A DNA stretch of 64,000 nucleotides from Chlorobium ferrooxidans DSM 13031 (GCF_000168715.1 NZ_AASE01000004.1:62001-126000), one strand, 5' to 3'. Positions 1-9,080 are shown, counted from the stretch's first letter. Translations and numbers: made by a program. Notes: a model not told the origin generated them from the sequence alone.

Positions 1-135
1 TTTTGTGGTGGAAGATTCTTTTAATTTCACGAAAGAAAAGTGTTTACGGCTTTTTATGTAACACAGCAAGCCTGTTCAATGTTTTCAGGAGCTTCCAATC
101 GGGGGAGCTTGTCACGATAAATTTCCGGGGATCTG

Positions 136-1110
136 GTGAATATCAAGGATGTCACGGCATCGGTAAACGATGAAATAGAGATTTTTCAGCAGCGTTATAA
201 AACGGTGCTCTATGCCCAGAATACGCTGGTTGACAAGGTAACCCGCTATGTTCTCAAACAGCAGGGGAAGCAGATTCGTCCGGCACTCGTTCTTCTTTCG
301 GCACAGCTGTGCGGCGGGGTAAATGAGTCAAGCTATCGGGCGGCAATTATGGTCGAACTGCTTCATTCGGCCACCCTTATTCATGATGATGTGGTTGATG
401 GTGCCGAGATGCGGCGAGGTCTGGCTTCAATCAATGCCCTGTGGAAAAACAAGATATCCGTACTTATCGGTGATTATCTTCTCTCCCGTGGCCTCCTCTA
501 CTCTCTTGAACACAAGGATTATGGTTTTCTGCATATGGTTTCGGAAGCTGTCCGCCGTATGAGTGAGGGGGAGATTCTTCAGATTCAGAAAACCCGCAGT
601 CTGGATATTTCTGAAGAGGATTATCTGAGTGTGATTTCCGACAAGACGGCCTCTCTCATCTCCTCAGCCTGTGCTATGGGAGCGATGAGTTCGACAACTG
701 ATGAGAGCGCTATTGCTTCGCTGAAAAGTTATGGAGAGTATCTCGGGCTTGCCTTTCAGATCCGGGATGATCTGCTCGACTATACGGGGGATTCCAAAAA
801 AACCGGTAAAGAGATGGGTATCGATATCAAAGACAAGAAAATTACCCTTCCGCTTATTTATGCCCTCTCCCACGCTTCCGAATCAGAACAGAAGAGCATC
901 CGCTCCATTCTGAAAAGTGCCGGTAAACGGGCATCAAGAAGCGGTGAAGTTGTGGCATTTGTTAAAAATAAAGGCGGTCTTGTATATTCGGCAGAAGTTG
1001 CAGAAGGGTTAGCCGCAAAAGCAGTTTCCTCCATCGCCCATTTTCCTGAAAGTACGGCCAAACGCTCTCTGTTGCAGCTTGTGGATTTTGTTATGAAAAG
1101 AGATAATTAG
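136..1110 (+). CDS. Polyprenyl diphosphate synthase
   Basis: Trans-type isoprenyl diphosphate synthase that condenses isopentenyl diphosphate onto an allylic primer to make a long prenyl chain, probably for the quinone side chain. The 324-residue protein has both aspartate-rich motifs: DDVVD at residues 84-88 and DDLLD at 211-215. An early GKQIRPAL segment (about residues 44-51) matches the substrate-binding region. Length fits the octaprenyl/heptaprenyl (IspB/HepS-2) group. The start is GTG at 136; no better ATG lies nearby. The PASTA protein follows on the same strand after 64 bases. Chain length cannot be read from the sequence, so I leave the symbol empty; the family is certain. Confidence 0.93.
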   Translation: MNIKDVTASVNDEIEIFQQRYKTVLYAQNTLVDKVTRYVLKQQGKQIRPALVLLSAQLCGGVNESSYRAAIMVELLHSATLIHDDVVDGAEMRRGLASINALWKNKISVLIGDYLLSRGLLYSLEHKDYGFLHMVSEAVRRMSEGEILQIQKTRSLDISEEDYLSVISDKTASLISSACAMGAMSSTTDESAIASLKSYGEYLGLAFQIRDDLLDYTGDSKKTGKEMGIDIKDKKITLPLIYALSHASESEQKSIRSILKSAGKRASRSGEVVAFVKNKGGLVYSAEVAEGLAAKAVSSIAHFPESTAKRSLLQLVDFVMKRDN

Positions 1111-1174
1111 TGCGTCCCCTGTGTCGATGAACAGTGATGATTGAAAATGAAGAGAAATAACCGTTAATAGCGAG

Positions 1175-1909
1175 ATGAAGAAAAAAGTCGGGGTAGTCAT
1201 TTTACTGGTTTTTGGGGTTATCGGGATATTCGACAAACTGATAATGCCCTTTTATGTTTCACAGGGGAGCGTTCGGGTTGTTCCTGATGTTACGGAAATG
1301 CCCTATGAGGATGCCGTGCGAAAACTTCGGCATGCAGGATTTGAGGCAAAGAAAAGCTACTACGTCAAATATCTCAGCGGCATTGATTCCAATGTTGTGA
1401 TTTCCCAGATGCCGGAAGCCGGCCTTGAAGTAAAGCCGGGACGCAATGTCTATCTGGTACTCAACCGGCGTGACAAGCCTACCTTTCCGATGCCTGATTT
1501 TCAGGGGCGTCCTGAATTCGATGCCCGTCAGGCTGCCGCCCGTATGGAGCTGACACTTGAAGGTGTTCAGATGAGTCCCGTAACCAATCCGGAAGATGAC
1601 GGAAAAGTACTCAGTCAGTCAGTTCCCCCGCAGACGGTGGTGAGTTCCGGCACGGCGCTCTCTCTTATCATCGGCAGATATCAGGAGTCTTCTGAAGGCC
1701 TGAGAAAGGTTGTTGTTCCCGATGTGCTTGGAATGTCTCTGTCGCAGGCAAGCCAGGTTATCAGCGAAGCGGGTCTTAATTCGGGAAAGATCATTACCGA
1801 ATATTCTGCTATTCTGGTACCCAATACCGTCATCAGCCAGAAGCCGGCTGTCGGTTCCTATGTTGCACCAGGTCAGCAGGTTGAGCTGACGGTGGTCACA
1901 GCAGAATAG
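1175..1909 (+). CDS. Membrane-anchored PASTA-domain protein
   Basis: A 244-residue protein with an N-terminal membrane segment (about residues 4-28) followed by three PASTA-like repeats, roughly 34-100, 101-168 and 175-244. Each repeat carries the typical pattern of a P-D start, an SQ-P turn and a G-x-x-V/L end. PASTA domains bind peptidoglycan fragments or act as spacers in penicillin-binding proteins and serine/threonine kinases. Here they stand alone without kinase or transpeptidase, so the protein is probably a periplasmic cell-wall-associated factor. It lies 64 bases after the prenyl synthase gene and may share its transcript. Precise role unknown. Confidence 0.85.
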   Translation: MKKKVGVVILLVFGVIGIFDKLIMPFYVSQGSVRVVPDVTEMPYEDAVRKLRHAGFEAKKSYYVKYLSGIDSNVVISQMPEAGLEVKPGRNVYLVLNRRDKPTFPMPDFQGRPEFDARQAAARMELTLEGVQMSPVTNPEDDGKVLSQSVPPQTVVSSGTALSLIIGRYQESSEGLRKVVVPDVLGMSLSQASQVISEAGLNSGKIITEYSAILVPNTVISQKPAVGSYVAPGQQVELTVVTAE

Positions 1910-2002
1910 GGGGGCGCTCACGGCAGTGAAGAGCAGTGCCGGCTGTTGATTATTCCCTGTTGGTCTGGATGCCGTTTGTTGCGTACAGCCGGAAGAGGAG
2001 TG

Positions 2003-2164
2003 TTATTTATAGTTGGCTTTTTTATAGTCATCGCGAAGATCCTTGATGCCGGTTGTCCGGTCATTTCCGTCGCTGATGAAGCCGAAGTACTCCAGGATGA
2101 TGCGGATCACCAGCCAGATACCGGCGAAGAGAAGGGAGAGGGAGTCGAAAATATTTTTTAGCAT
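2003..2164 (-). CDS. Small single-span membrane protein (53 aa)
   Basis: A reading frame of 53 codons on the minus strand that I found by hand. It begins with MLKNIFDSLSLLFAGIWLVI, a strongly hydrophobic helix over about residues 8-31, and ends in a charged, lysine/aspartate-rich tail (DLRDDYKKANYK). Codon use resembles the neighbouring genes. No clear Shine-Dalgarno precedes the ATG, and the hairpin at 2187-2219 lies just upstream, so expression needs either read-through or a promoter inside the hairpin region. No known family recognised. Real gene likely but not certain. Confidence 0.5.
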   Translation of the reverse strand: MLKNIFDSLSLLFAGIWLVIRIILEYFGFISDGNDRTTGIKDLRDDYKKANYK

Positions 2165-2186
2165 AGAAGTTATCTGCTCGCCGTAT

Positions 2187-2219
2187 AAAAAAGGCCACTC
2201 TTCAGGAATGGCCTTTTTG
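2187..2219 (-). terminator. Rho-independent terminator (both strands)
   Basis: Inverted repeat AAAAAGGCCA (2188-2197) and TGGCCTTTTT (2209-2218) with an 11-base loop and T-runs on both sides. It lies just downstream of the minus-strand DUF2934 gene. Confidence 0.8.
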
Positions 2220-2245
2220 TTTCAATCATGCAAAAATGGTTGTTC

Positions 2246-2488
2246 TCAGTCCGTAAGCGAATCTTCAGCTTCGAACCAGTCATCGTTATGGGAACCGTGC
2301 TGTTTTCCTTTTTGTTCCCACCGATAGTAAGCCGCAAGTCGTACCTGCTCCTCGCGTTGTTCCTGCGAAAGGCCCGCTGCTGCTTTTCCGGGTTTTTTTG
2401 CAGTGGCAGAAGGCGCCTTTTTTGCTCCTGCGGTTTTTTTAGCCGGAGCTTTCTCTGTTCCCTCTTTTTCAACGATTTTTTTTGCCAT
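2246..2488 (-). CDS. DUF2934 protein with Lys/Ala-rich tail
   Basis: An 80-residue basic protein. The first half is a lysine/alanine/proline-rich low-complexity stretch reminiscent of histone H1 or bacterial histone-like tails (repeats of the type K-K-A/P-x-A-x-K). The second half (about residues 42-75) is a DUF2934 domain with the family pattern R-x-x-A-Y-x-x-W-E-x-x-G, ending in D-W-x-x-A-E. I start at ATG 2488 because an AAAGAGACG ribosome-binding-like stretch precedes it; an upstream GTG at 2518 would add ten residues but has no such site. DUF2934 has no established function; nucleic-acid binding is an inference from composition. Confidence 0.82.
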   Translation of the reverse strand: MAKKIVEKEGTEKAPAKKTAGAKKAPSATAKKPGKAAAGLSQEQREEQVRLAAYYRWEQKGKQHGSHNDDWFEAEDSLTD

Positions 2489-2634
2489 TGTTTTCGTCTC
2501 TTTTATTATATGGTTCACCGTGATCCCATCTTTATTGAATAAAGATAAAAAATATTCCTGTTACCGGGTGGTTTACAAGAAAATTTTTATCTCCCCATCT
2601 CTTTTCTGTGCAAAAATCCGGCACGCTCTGCTGT

Positions 2635-3723
2635 TTATCTGTTCAGGAACTGTTTTTCGAGTGCGCTGAAGGAGATGACAAGCAGAATGGTCATAGCCTC
2701 GATGATCATGAAGATATCCTTTGGTACCCAGGCATTGACCGTCAGCCCGCCATATTCAAGAGAGCTGAAAAAGAGTGCTGTGCAGATTATCCATACAGGG
2801 TTTGCTCCTGCAAGAAGTGCTACGGCAATGCCGGTAAATCCGATCCCTCCGGTCATTCCGCTTTCATAGTAATGTTTGTAGCCAAGGATGATATTCGCAG
2901 CGCCAAGCCCGGCTACAGCGCCTCCTGTGCCCATTGCAATGAGTGTATGCATGCCGGCATTGATTCCTGCATGCCGTGCGGCTTCCGGCTGAAGACCGGC
3001 AGCACGCATCTCATAGCCGAACCGTGTTCTGAAAAGGATGATCTGAAAGAGCAGTGCAGCCGCAATGGAGAAGAGCAAAGAGAGGTTTGCCGGTGAGTTG
3101 GCAAACCAGCCGGTAAGGCTCTCAATTGATGGAATGCCGGCAGCAGAACGTATCGGTGCAGTATGAACCGTGGAGGGGAGTGCGAAATGCCAGGTCAGCA
3201 GGTATCCGGTTATGCCCTGGGCGATAAAATTAAGCATAATGGTTGCGATGACCTCATTGACACCGAACTGCACTTTGAGCACTCCGGCAAGGAGCCCCCA
3301 GCAGCCTCCGGCAGCCATTGCTGAAAGGATACAGAGTGCAATGGCAAGAGCGGGAGAGAGTGTTTCCGGAATGAGTGATCCGGTTATAGCCGCAGCAAAT
3401 GCGCCCATCAGAAGCTGACCTTCAGCACCGATGTTGAACAGGCGCAACTTGTATGGAATCGCGACCGCCAGCCCTGAGAGGATGAGCGTTGTCAATCTGA
3501 ACACTACCTGCCCGGTGCCGTATGAAGAGCCGATCGTGGAGTGCACCATTTTGCTGAAAATCATGGCAGGATCCTGACCGCTCAACGAAATAAAGAGGGT
3601 GCTGATGAGGAGAGCTGAAAGAATGGCGAGAGCGGGAGTGACAAGCTGTCCGGTCTTTTTTGTCATAATCGGAGGTGTATCAGGTGATATGAAGGCCGAT
3701 CTCTTTGATGAACTCATGCTCAT
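2635..3723 (-). CDS. ABC transporter permease (nucleoside/BMP type)
   Basis: A 362-residue integral membrane protein of the BPD_transp_2 family, related to NupP/YufP-type permeases that work with basic-membrane-protein lipoproteins to import nucleosides. About nine hydrophobic helices are visible, and the conserved segment R-L-F-N-I-G-A-E-G-Q (near residue 95-104) is diagnostic. The start at 3723 overlaps the ATPase gene by 44 bases; an internal ATG at 3666 would remove the overlap and is equally possible. No second permease and no substrate-binding lipoprotein are encoded nearby, although related systems normally have both. Substrate is inferred from family only. Confidence 0.88.
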   Translation of the reverse strand: MSMSSSKRSAFISPDTPPIMTKKTGQLVTPALAILSALLISTLFISLSGQDPAMIFSKMVHSTIGSSYGTGQVVFRLTTLILSGLAVAIPYKLRLFNIGAEGQLLMGAFAAAITGSLIPETLSPALAIALCILSAMAAGGCWGLLAGVLKVQFGVNEVIATIMLNFIAQGITGYLLTWHFALPSTVHTAPIRSAAGIPSIESLTGWFANSPANLSLLFSIAAALLFQIILFRTRFGYEMRAAGLQPEAARHAGINAGMHTLIAMGTGGAVAGLGAANIILGYKHYYESGMTGGIGFTGIAVALLAGANPVWIICTALFFSSLEYGGLTVNAWVPKDIFMIIEAMTILLVISFSALEKQFLNR

Positions 3724-5221
3724 TTGCCCGTTTTAACGCAACTTCATCACGGCTGAATTCGTGGCGGATCGATCCCTTGAAGAGACATCCGACCCTTGTT
3801 GCAAGCGCAACGATCTCTTCCAGTTCGGATGAGAGCAGCAGGATTGCCACTCCTTGCAGGCGGGCATCTATTATCTTTTTATGGATCATTTCAATAGCTC
3901 CGATATCAACGCCGCGTGTAGGGTGGGCAAGTATCAGGAGCGATATTCCGGGGCGATTGAACTCCCTTGCCACAACGACCTTCTGCTGGTTGCCTCCCGA
4001 GAGTGCGCTGATGGGCTGGAGCTCCGGGGAGCTGCACCGGATATCATACTCCTTTATCATCATCCGGTTGTGGCTTTTTATTGCTGCATCATCAAACCCC
4101 GCACCTTTGTGAAAGGATCGCTCCTGATGGCGTCCGAAGATCAGGTTGGACGAGACAGGGTAGTCAAGAATGATCCCCTCTCTCAGGCGGTTTTCAGGAA
4201 TATGGGAAACCCCCATGCGGGTTATTTCCCGAGGGGTTTTTCCAATAAGCGAGCATCCCCCGAGTGTTGCTTCGCCGGATAGTGTGCTGCCTGCCGGAGC
4301 AAGACCCCGGATTACCTGCAGCAGTTCACGCTGACCATTGCCTTCTACTCCGGCGATAGCGTAGATTTCACCGGCCGACAGGTCAAGCGAGAGATGATCA
4401 AGCATTGTTTCACCTTTCGGGGTGATGAATCCGATATTTCTCAGTGAGAGCAGGGTTTTGCCCGGTTGTGAGGGAGGATTATCGACCTTGAGGAGCACGC
4501 TTCGGCCCACCATCATTCTTGCCAGTTCCGGTTTTGTTGCCGAGGCAGCCTTGAGGGTGCCGATGAGCTCTCCTTTTCGCATTACGCTTACGGTGTCGGC
4601 GACGGCAAGCACTTCATCGAGCTTATGGGTAATGAGCAGTATGGTTTTTCCCTTGTCGCGCATTGAGCGGAGTGTCGTAAAAAACTGTTCTGTTTCCAAT
4701 GGAGTGAGCACTGCTGTCGGTTCATCGAAGATCATGATGGAGGCATTGCGGAAGAGCAGTTTGAGGATTTCAACCCGCTGCTGTCGGCCGACACTGAGCT
4801 GCGCAACCTTCTCGTCAGGGTTTATGCCAAGCCCGAAAGCTTCAGCATCTTTCTCGATTTGTGCTCTGATCCTCTTCAGAGGAATGCGACTGAAGAGTCG
4901 GCACTCTTCATTGCCGAGCATGATGTTTTCTGCTACCGTCAGTTCCGGTATCAGCATAAAGTGCTGGTGAACCATTCCGATGCCGGCATCAATTGCTTCG
5001 CGGGGAGAGGAGAATCTGACTGCGTTTCCCTTGATAGCAATCTCGCCCGATGTGGGACGCAGCATGCCGTAGATGATGTTGGTCAGGGTGCTCTTTCCTG
5101 CGCCGTTTTCACCGACGAGGGCGTGAATGGTGCCCTCCTCGACAGCAAGAGAGATGTTTATGTTTGCGGCAAAGGTGCCGAACTTTTTTGTTACTCCGTT
5201 TAACCGGATTGCCACACCCAT
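3680..5221 (-). CDS. ABC transporter ATPase, two nucleotide-binding domains
   Basis: A 513-residue tandem ATPase of the YufO/NupO (and RbsA/MglA-like) type that would drive the neighbouring permease. Domain 1 has Walker A GENGAGKST (about 37-45), signature LSVGRQQR (about 142-149) and Walker B IMIFDEPTAVL. Domain 2 has a degenerate P-loop GVEGNGQREL, signature LSGGNQQK and a Walker B ending AHPTRGVD in place of a canonical D-E. This asymmetry is usual for the group. It starts 22 bases after bchC on the same strand, so co-transcription with bchC is plausible. A link between this importer and pigment metabolism is only an inference. Confidence 0.9.
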   Translation of the reverse strand: MGVAIRLNGVTKKFGTFAANINISLAVEEGTIHALVGENGAGKSTLTNIIYGMLRPTSGEIAIKGNAVRFSSPREAIDAGIGMVHQHFMLIPELTVAENIMLGNEECRLFSRIPLKRIRAQIEKDAEAFGLGINPDEKVAQLSVGRQQRVEILKLLFRNASIMIFDEPTAVLTPLETEQFFTTLRSMRDKGKTILLITHKLDEVLAVADTVSVMRKGELIGTLKAASATKPELARMMVGRSVLLKVDNPPSQPGKTLLSLRNIGFITPKGETMLDHLSLDLSAGEIYAIAGVEGNGQRELLQVIRGLAPAGSTLSGEATLGGCSLIGKTPREITRMGVSHIPENRLREGIILDYPVSSNLIFGRHQERSFHKGAGFDDAAIKSHNRMMIKEYDIRCSSPELQPISALSGGNQQKVVVAREFNRPGISLLILAHPTRGVDIGAIEMIHKKIIDARLQGVAILLLSSELEEIVALATRVGCLFKGSIRHEFSRDEVALKRANEHEFIKEIGLHIT

Positions 5222-5243
5222 AATCTCTGGTGATATTCAGTGG

Positions 5244-6200
5244 TTATACCCAGCTCAGAACGGTTTTGACGGACTCCTTGCTGTCAAGCGCCCTGCGGTA
5301 GGCCAGTTCGAACTGGGAGACCGGAAAAACATCGGTAAAAAACTTTTCGCCATCGATTCTGCCCCCTTCAAGCACTGCGGCAGCTGACGATATCTGGTTG
5401 AATGTGGTTATGCCGGAAGAGATGATAACGGGTTCCTTATGAGAGATAAGACGGTAATCGTAGGCCATGACCTCATAATTACCCATCAGGAGTATCTTTC
5501 CCTGCTGTTTCAGCAGACGCATCGCTTTTTCAATCAGGAGCACCCTGCCGGTGGTTTCAATAATGAGATCATAGCGGTTGTTGAACTCGGTGGTGAAGTC
5601 ACTGATATCGAGCGCGATATTTTCGGCATGGGAGAGCTGTCCTCTGATACTGAAGGTTTCAACGGCATCGAAATGGTGAAAACCGAGAAAATTCAGATAC
5701 TCGGAAACCATAAGCCCTACGGATCCAAGCCCGAGCAGAAGTATTCTCGATGAGTGGGCGAGCTCTACTTTTTCAATGGCACTGATGACATAGCCGAGAA
5801 CGCCGATGAGCAGATCGCGGTGAATGGGCTGGCGGCCGAGCGCAAAAACATTGCTGCGGGAAGTGGGAATCATTTCCGCATGACAACCGGCGTAGGGCTC
5901 AATTCCTCTCCAGCGGTCACCCTTGAAGGCATAGACAAAATCACCGGGTTTAAGATCGCTTACACCGGGTCCGGTATTGATCACCTGACCGATGGACTCG
6001 CTGCCGGGCATGATCGGGTAGGTGAAGACTCTGCTTGTAACCGGCTTATTGGTCAAAAGCAGCCGGTCATATCCCGGTGTTATGGTGCTTGCAATGGTTT
6101 TTATCAGAACATCACCAGGCTGATCGGCAAGGTACGGGGCGTTCTGGAGTTTCATTTTGTTGGCTTTCTGCAAGACAATGGCCTGAACTTCTCCCTGCAT
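5244..6200 (-). CDS. bchC: Bacteriochlorophyllide a dehydrogenase BchC
   Basis: Zinc-alcohol-dehydrogenase-fold enzyme of the BchC family, which oxidises the C-3 hydroxyethyl group of the bacteriochlorophyllide a precursor to acetyl using NAD. The N-terminal half carries the GroES-like fold with the conserved stretch Y-P-I-M-P-G-S-E-S-I-G. The Rossmann motif G-L-G-S-V-G appears near residue 155. I place the start at ATG 6200 (318 residues, near the usual BchC length). A longer frame reaching 6317 would run into the upstream membrane-protein gene. The gene is the main sign that the organism makes bacteriochlorophyll. Related medium-chain dehydrogenases are the only alternative. Confidence 0.88.
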   Translation of the reverse strand: MQGEVQAIVLQKANKMKLQNAPYLADQPGDVLIKTIASTITPGYDRLLLTNKPVTSRVFTYPIMPGSESIGQVINTGPGVSDLKPGDFVYAFKGDRWRGIEPYAGCHAEMIPTSRSNVFALGRQPIHRDLLIGVLGYVISAIEKVELAHSSRILLLGLGSVGLMVSEYLNFLGFHHFDAVETFSIRGQLSHAENIALDISDFTTEFNNRYDLIIETTGRVLLIEKAMRLLKQQGKILLMGNYEVMAYDYRLISHKEPVIISSGITTFNQISSAAAVLEGGRIDGEKFFTDVFPVSQFELAYRRALDSKESVKTVLSWV

Positions 6201-6247
6201 AGGTAATAACTGAAATGTTGTGTGGTAACTATGGTTTTCCGGGGCAG

Positions 6248-6586
6248 TCACAGATTCAAAAGTGAGCTGAGGATCCAGGAGATCAGGCTGATCACCACCG
6301 ATCCGCCAATTGCCCACCAGAAGCTGTCAATGGTAAAGCCGCCGACAATTGAGGCGGAGAGCTGGAGCAGCAGGGCGTTGATGACGAGCAGAAAAAGCCC
6401 CAGCGAGAGAATGATAAAGGGGATTGAGAAAAAGACCAGCACCGGCCTCAACAGAGCGTTGACAAGGCCGAGAACAAGGGCTACAAGAATCGCAGCCCCG
6501 AAGCTTTTGATGTGAATGCCTTCAAGCAGATGCGCGGTAGCGTAGACTGCAAGGGCATTGATCAGCCATTGTAAAAGTATACTCAT
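6248..6586 (-). CDS. Phage-holin-4-like four-helix membrane protein
   Basis: A 112-residue, very hydrophobic protein with four predicted membrane helices. It matches the YvlD/Phage_holin_4_2 family, including the N-A-L-L-R-P-V-L (about residues 44-51) and I-G-G-S-V/ISLISW C-terminal patterns. Despite the family name these are ordinary chromosomal membrane proteins of unknown function, and nothing phage-like surrounds this one. ATG 6586 is used; a TTG at 6601 is less likely. It sits between radA and bchC on the same strand. Confidence 0.85.
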   Translation of the reverse strand: MSILLQWLINALAVYATAHLLEGIHIKSFGAAILVALVLGLVNALLRPVLVFFSIPFIILSLGLFLLVINALLLQLSASIVGGFTIDSFWWAIGGSVVISLISWILSSLLNL

Positions 6587-6674
6587 AACAGCAGGTGTCA
6601 AAAGTTATGTTCATCGACCGGTTCAGAGTCAAATGTACGAAACTCCGGACTGTTGGCAATAATACGGCGGCACT

Positions 6675-8042
6675 TCAGATGTCGAGTTTGTCGAGCGCCT
6701 CATGAAGTGTTGTGCATCCCGAAATGGTGATCGGCAGTTTCCGGAGTGAAGGTTTCAGTTCACGGGTGTTTGCTTCAGGCAGCACGATACGTTTGAAGCC
6801 GAGGTGAGCGGCCTCCCTGATGCGCCGCTCACTGTCGCTGATAGCACGAAGCTCTCCGGCAAGACCGATCTCGCCACAGCAAACCGTCGCAGGATCGACC
6901 GGACGGTTCATGAGCCCGGAGGCAACAGCGGCAGCAATAGCGAGATCTGCCGCCGGTTCAGCGAGCTTGAGACCGCCGGCAATTTTAACAAAGACATCCT
7001 GACCCCATGTTTCGATGCTCAATCTTTTTTCAAGCACAGCGAGGATAATCGACATCCGCTTCAAATCAAACCCCGTGCTGATGCGCTGGGGCATGGAGTA
7101 GTTGCTTTTGGTCACAAGGGCCTGCACCTCAACAAGAAGGGCCCTTGAGCCTTCAATAGCGGCAAGGACAGCATTTCCGGGCACATCGGCCCGACGGCCG
7201 GAAATAAAGAACTCGGAGGGGTTGCTGACCTCCTCAAGCCCGCTCTCATCCATGCGGAAGACGCCGATTTCGTTTGTTGAGCCGAACCGGTTTTTTACCG
7301 ACCGGACAATCCGGTAACGCTGGTATCCTTCTCCCTCAAACTGAAGAACCGTGTCAACCATATGCTCAAGTGCTTTCGGTCCGGCAAGCGCACCCTCTTT
7401 GGTGATATGACCGATAATCATGAGGATGACATTCTGCTGTTTTGCTGCCCGGATCAGCATTGCTGCGCACTCCCTGATCTGGGTTATGGTGCCCGCAGAG
7501 CTCTGGTATTCGCCTGAGTATATGGTCTGGATGGAGTCGATAATGACCAGAGCCGGTTTTTCCCGCTCAATGATCTCAAGAATCCGCTCAAGGTTCACTT
7601 CCGGGATCAGCCAGAGGTTTTCCGCACGGATAGAGAGCCGTTCAGCTCGTTCGCGAATCTGGTTCGGTGACTCTTCGCCGGAAATATAGAGTACTTTTGC
7701 CGGAGCAAGGCGCGGGGCGAGCTGCAGCATGAGGGTTGATTTTCCGATTCCCGGCTCACCCCCGACAAGCACAGCAGAGGCCTGCATGAGTCCTCCTCCG
7801 AGCACCCGGTCAAGCTCACCGATACCGGTCAGGGTGCGGCGGAACTCTGAAGCGTTTGCGTCATGGAGATTCTGCAGCGCCGGTAACCCGCCGGAGGAAA
7901 CCTCCCGACGGGTTTTCTCTGCCGGTTCAAGGCGGGTCTCCTGGAGGGTTCCCCAGCTCTGGCATTCAAAACATTTCCCCTGATATTTCAGCGAAACGGC
8001 GCCGCAGTTTGAGCAGACGTATCTGGTTGCTGTTCTGGCCAT
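6675..8042 (-). CDS. radA: DNA repair protein RadA
   Basis: RadA/Sms is a RecA-related DnaB-type helicase that promotes branch migration of recombination intermediates. The 455-residue protein shows a four-cysteine zinc finger (C10, C13, C24, C27) and a Walker A motif GGEPGIGKST (about residues 93-102). It also has the RadA-specific KNRFGSTNEIG motif (about 255-265) and a C-terminal Lon-protease-like domain from about 285. The start lies six bases after folD, so the two genes form a folD-radA operon. Confidence 0.97.
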   Translation of the reverse strand: MARTATRYVCSNCGAVSLKYQGKCFECQSWGTLQETRLEPAEKTRREVSSGGLPALQNLHDANASEFRRTLTGIGELDRVLGGGLMQASAVLVGGEPGIGKSTLMLQLAPRLAPAKVLYISGEESPNQIRERAERLSIRAENLWLIPEVNLERILEIIEREKPALVIIDSIQTIYSGEYQSSAGTITQIRECAAMLIRAAKQQNVILMIIGHITKEGALAGPKALEHMVDTVLQFEGEGYQRYRIVRSVKNRFGSTNEIGVFRMDESGLEEVSNPSEFFISGRRADVPGNAVLAAIEGSRALLVEVQALVTKSNYSMPQRISTGFDLKRMSIILAVLEKRLSIETWGQDVFVKIAGGLKLAEPAADLAIAAAVASGLMNRPVDPATVCCGEIGLAGELRAISDSERRIREAAHLGFKRIVLPEANTRELKPSLRKLPITISGCTTLHEALDKLDI

Positions 8043-8048
8043 GGATTG

Positions 8049-8936
8049 TCAGAGGCCGTTAATACGCTGGAAGGAGTGGAGCGTATTTTTCAGCAGCATG
8101 GCTATGGTCATGGGGCCGACTCCTCCGGGAACAGGGGTCATGGCGGAAGCAATGGCAGAAACGCCCTCAAAATCAACATCACCGACCAGACGGTAACCGC
8201 TCTTGGTTGACGGGTCTTCGATGCGGTTGATACCGACGTCTATGACCACTGCGCCAGGTTTAACCATATCAGCCGTGATAAATCCTGCTTTGCCGATAGC
8301 CGCGATGAGAATATCAGCCTGAAGGGTGTAGTGGGGAATATTTTTTGTGGCGGAGTGGCAGATGGTGACGGTGCAGTTTGTTGCATCGCTTTTCTGCAGC
8401 ATGAGATTTGCCATCGGTTTTCCGACAATATTGCTGCGTCCGACTACCACACAGTGTTTTCCTTTGGTTTCAATATTGTAGCGCCCGAGCAGTTCAAGGA
8501 TTCCATAGGGGGTACAGCTTACAAAACATTTGTCAAGCTCTCCCATGACAAGGCGGCCGAGGTTTTCAGGGTGAAATCCGTCAACATCCTTGGCAGGGTC
8601 AATGGCGATCGTAACGGCAAATTCGTCTATCTGTTTCGGCAGAGGCTGCTGAACCAGAATGCCGTGTACCGCCGGATCATTGTTCAACTCCTGAATCTTT
8701 TCAAGCAGTTCAGCCTGGGTTGTGTCGGAGGGCATTTCAATTACGGTCGAAAACATGCCGATCTCTTTGCATGTTTTGGCTTTATTGCGTACATAAACCT
8801 GCGAGGCAGGATCATGGCCGACAATAATGACGGTCAAGCCGGGTACCTTGCCGGTAGCTTTTCTGTAGGTTTCAACTCCGGTTTTCAGTTCCTCTTTCAG
8901 GTCGAGAGAGACCTTTTTTCCATCAATAATGAGCAT
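8049..8936 (-). CDS. folD: Methylenetetrahydrofolate dehydrogenase/cyclohydrolase
   Basis: FolD converts 5,10-methylene-THF to 10-formyl-THF in two steps in the cytoplasm. The 295-residue protein has the family signatures: the catalytic lysine in Y-V-R-N-K-A-K-T-C (about residues 50-58), the VQQPLPKQ segment (about 98-105) and P-G-G-V-G-P-M-T (about 271-278) at the C-terminus. The NADP-binding motif G-R-S-N-I-V-G-K-P also fits. It is the first gene of a minus-strand pair with radA and is divergent from the DUF3109/rpoN operon. Confidence 0.97.
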   Translation of the reverse strand: MLIIDGKKVSLDLKEELKTGVETYRKATGKVPGLTVIIVGHDPASQVYVRNKAKTCKEIGMFSTVIEMPSDTTQAELLEKIQELNNDPAVHGILVQQPLPKQIDEFAVTIAIDPAKDVDGFHPENLGRLVMGELDKCFVSCTPYGILELLGRYNIETKGKHCVVVGRSNIVGKPMANLMLQKSDATNCTVTICHSATKNIPHYTLQADILIAAIGKAGFITADMVKPGAVVIDVGINRIEDPSTKSGYRLVGDVDFEGVSAIASAMTPVPGGVGPMTIAMLLKNTLHSFQRINGL

Positions 8937-9080
8937 GGTCGTTTGGCTTTGTTGTGTCTGTTCTTTTGTCGGTGAACGCGTTGTTCCGCCTGTGAAAGCA
9001 TATAGCTATGAAAAATTCAGCGAAGCAGCAAGCAGGAAAAGCAGAGAGTGGCGGGGGAGGCGTGCAAAAAGAGGCGGGAT

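Noticed and set aside
1946..2161. Plus-strand 71-codon frame after the PASTA gene
   Set aside because: It is the antisense of the more convincing 53-residue minus-strand gene; composition and start site are poor.
6248..6586. Prophage holin
   Set aside because: The family is called phage holin 4, but the surroundings (radA, bchC) are chromosomal core genes and no other phage gene is near.
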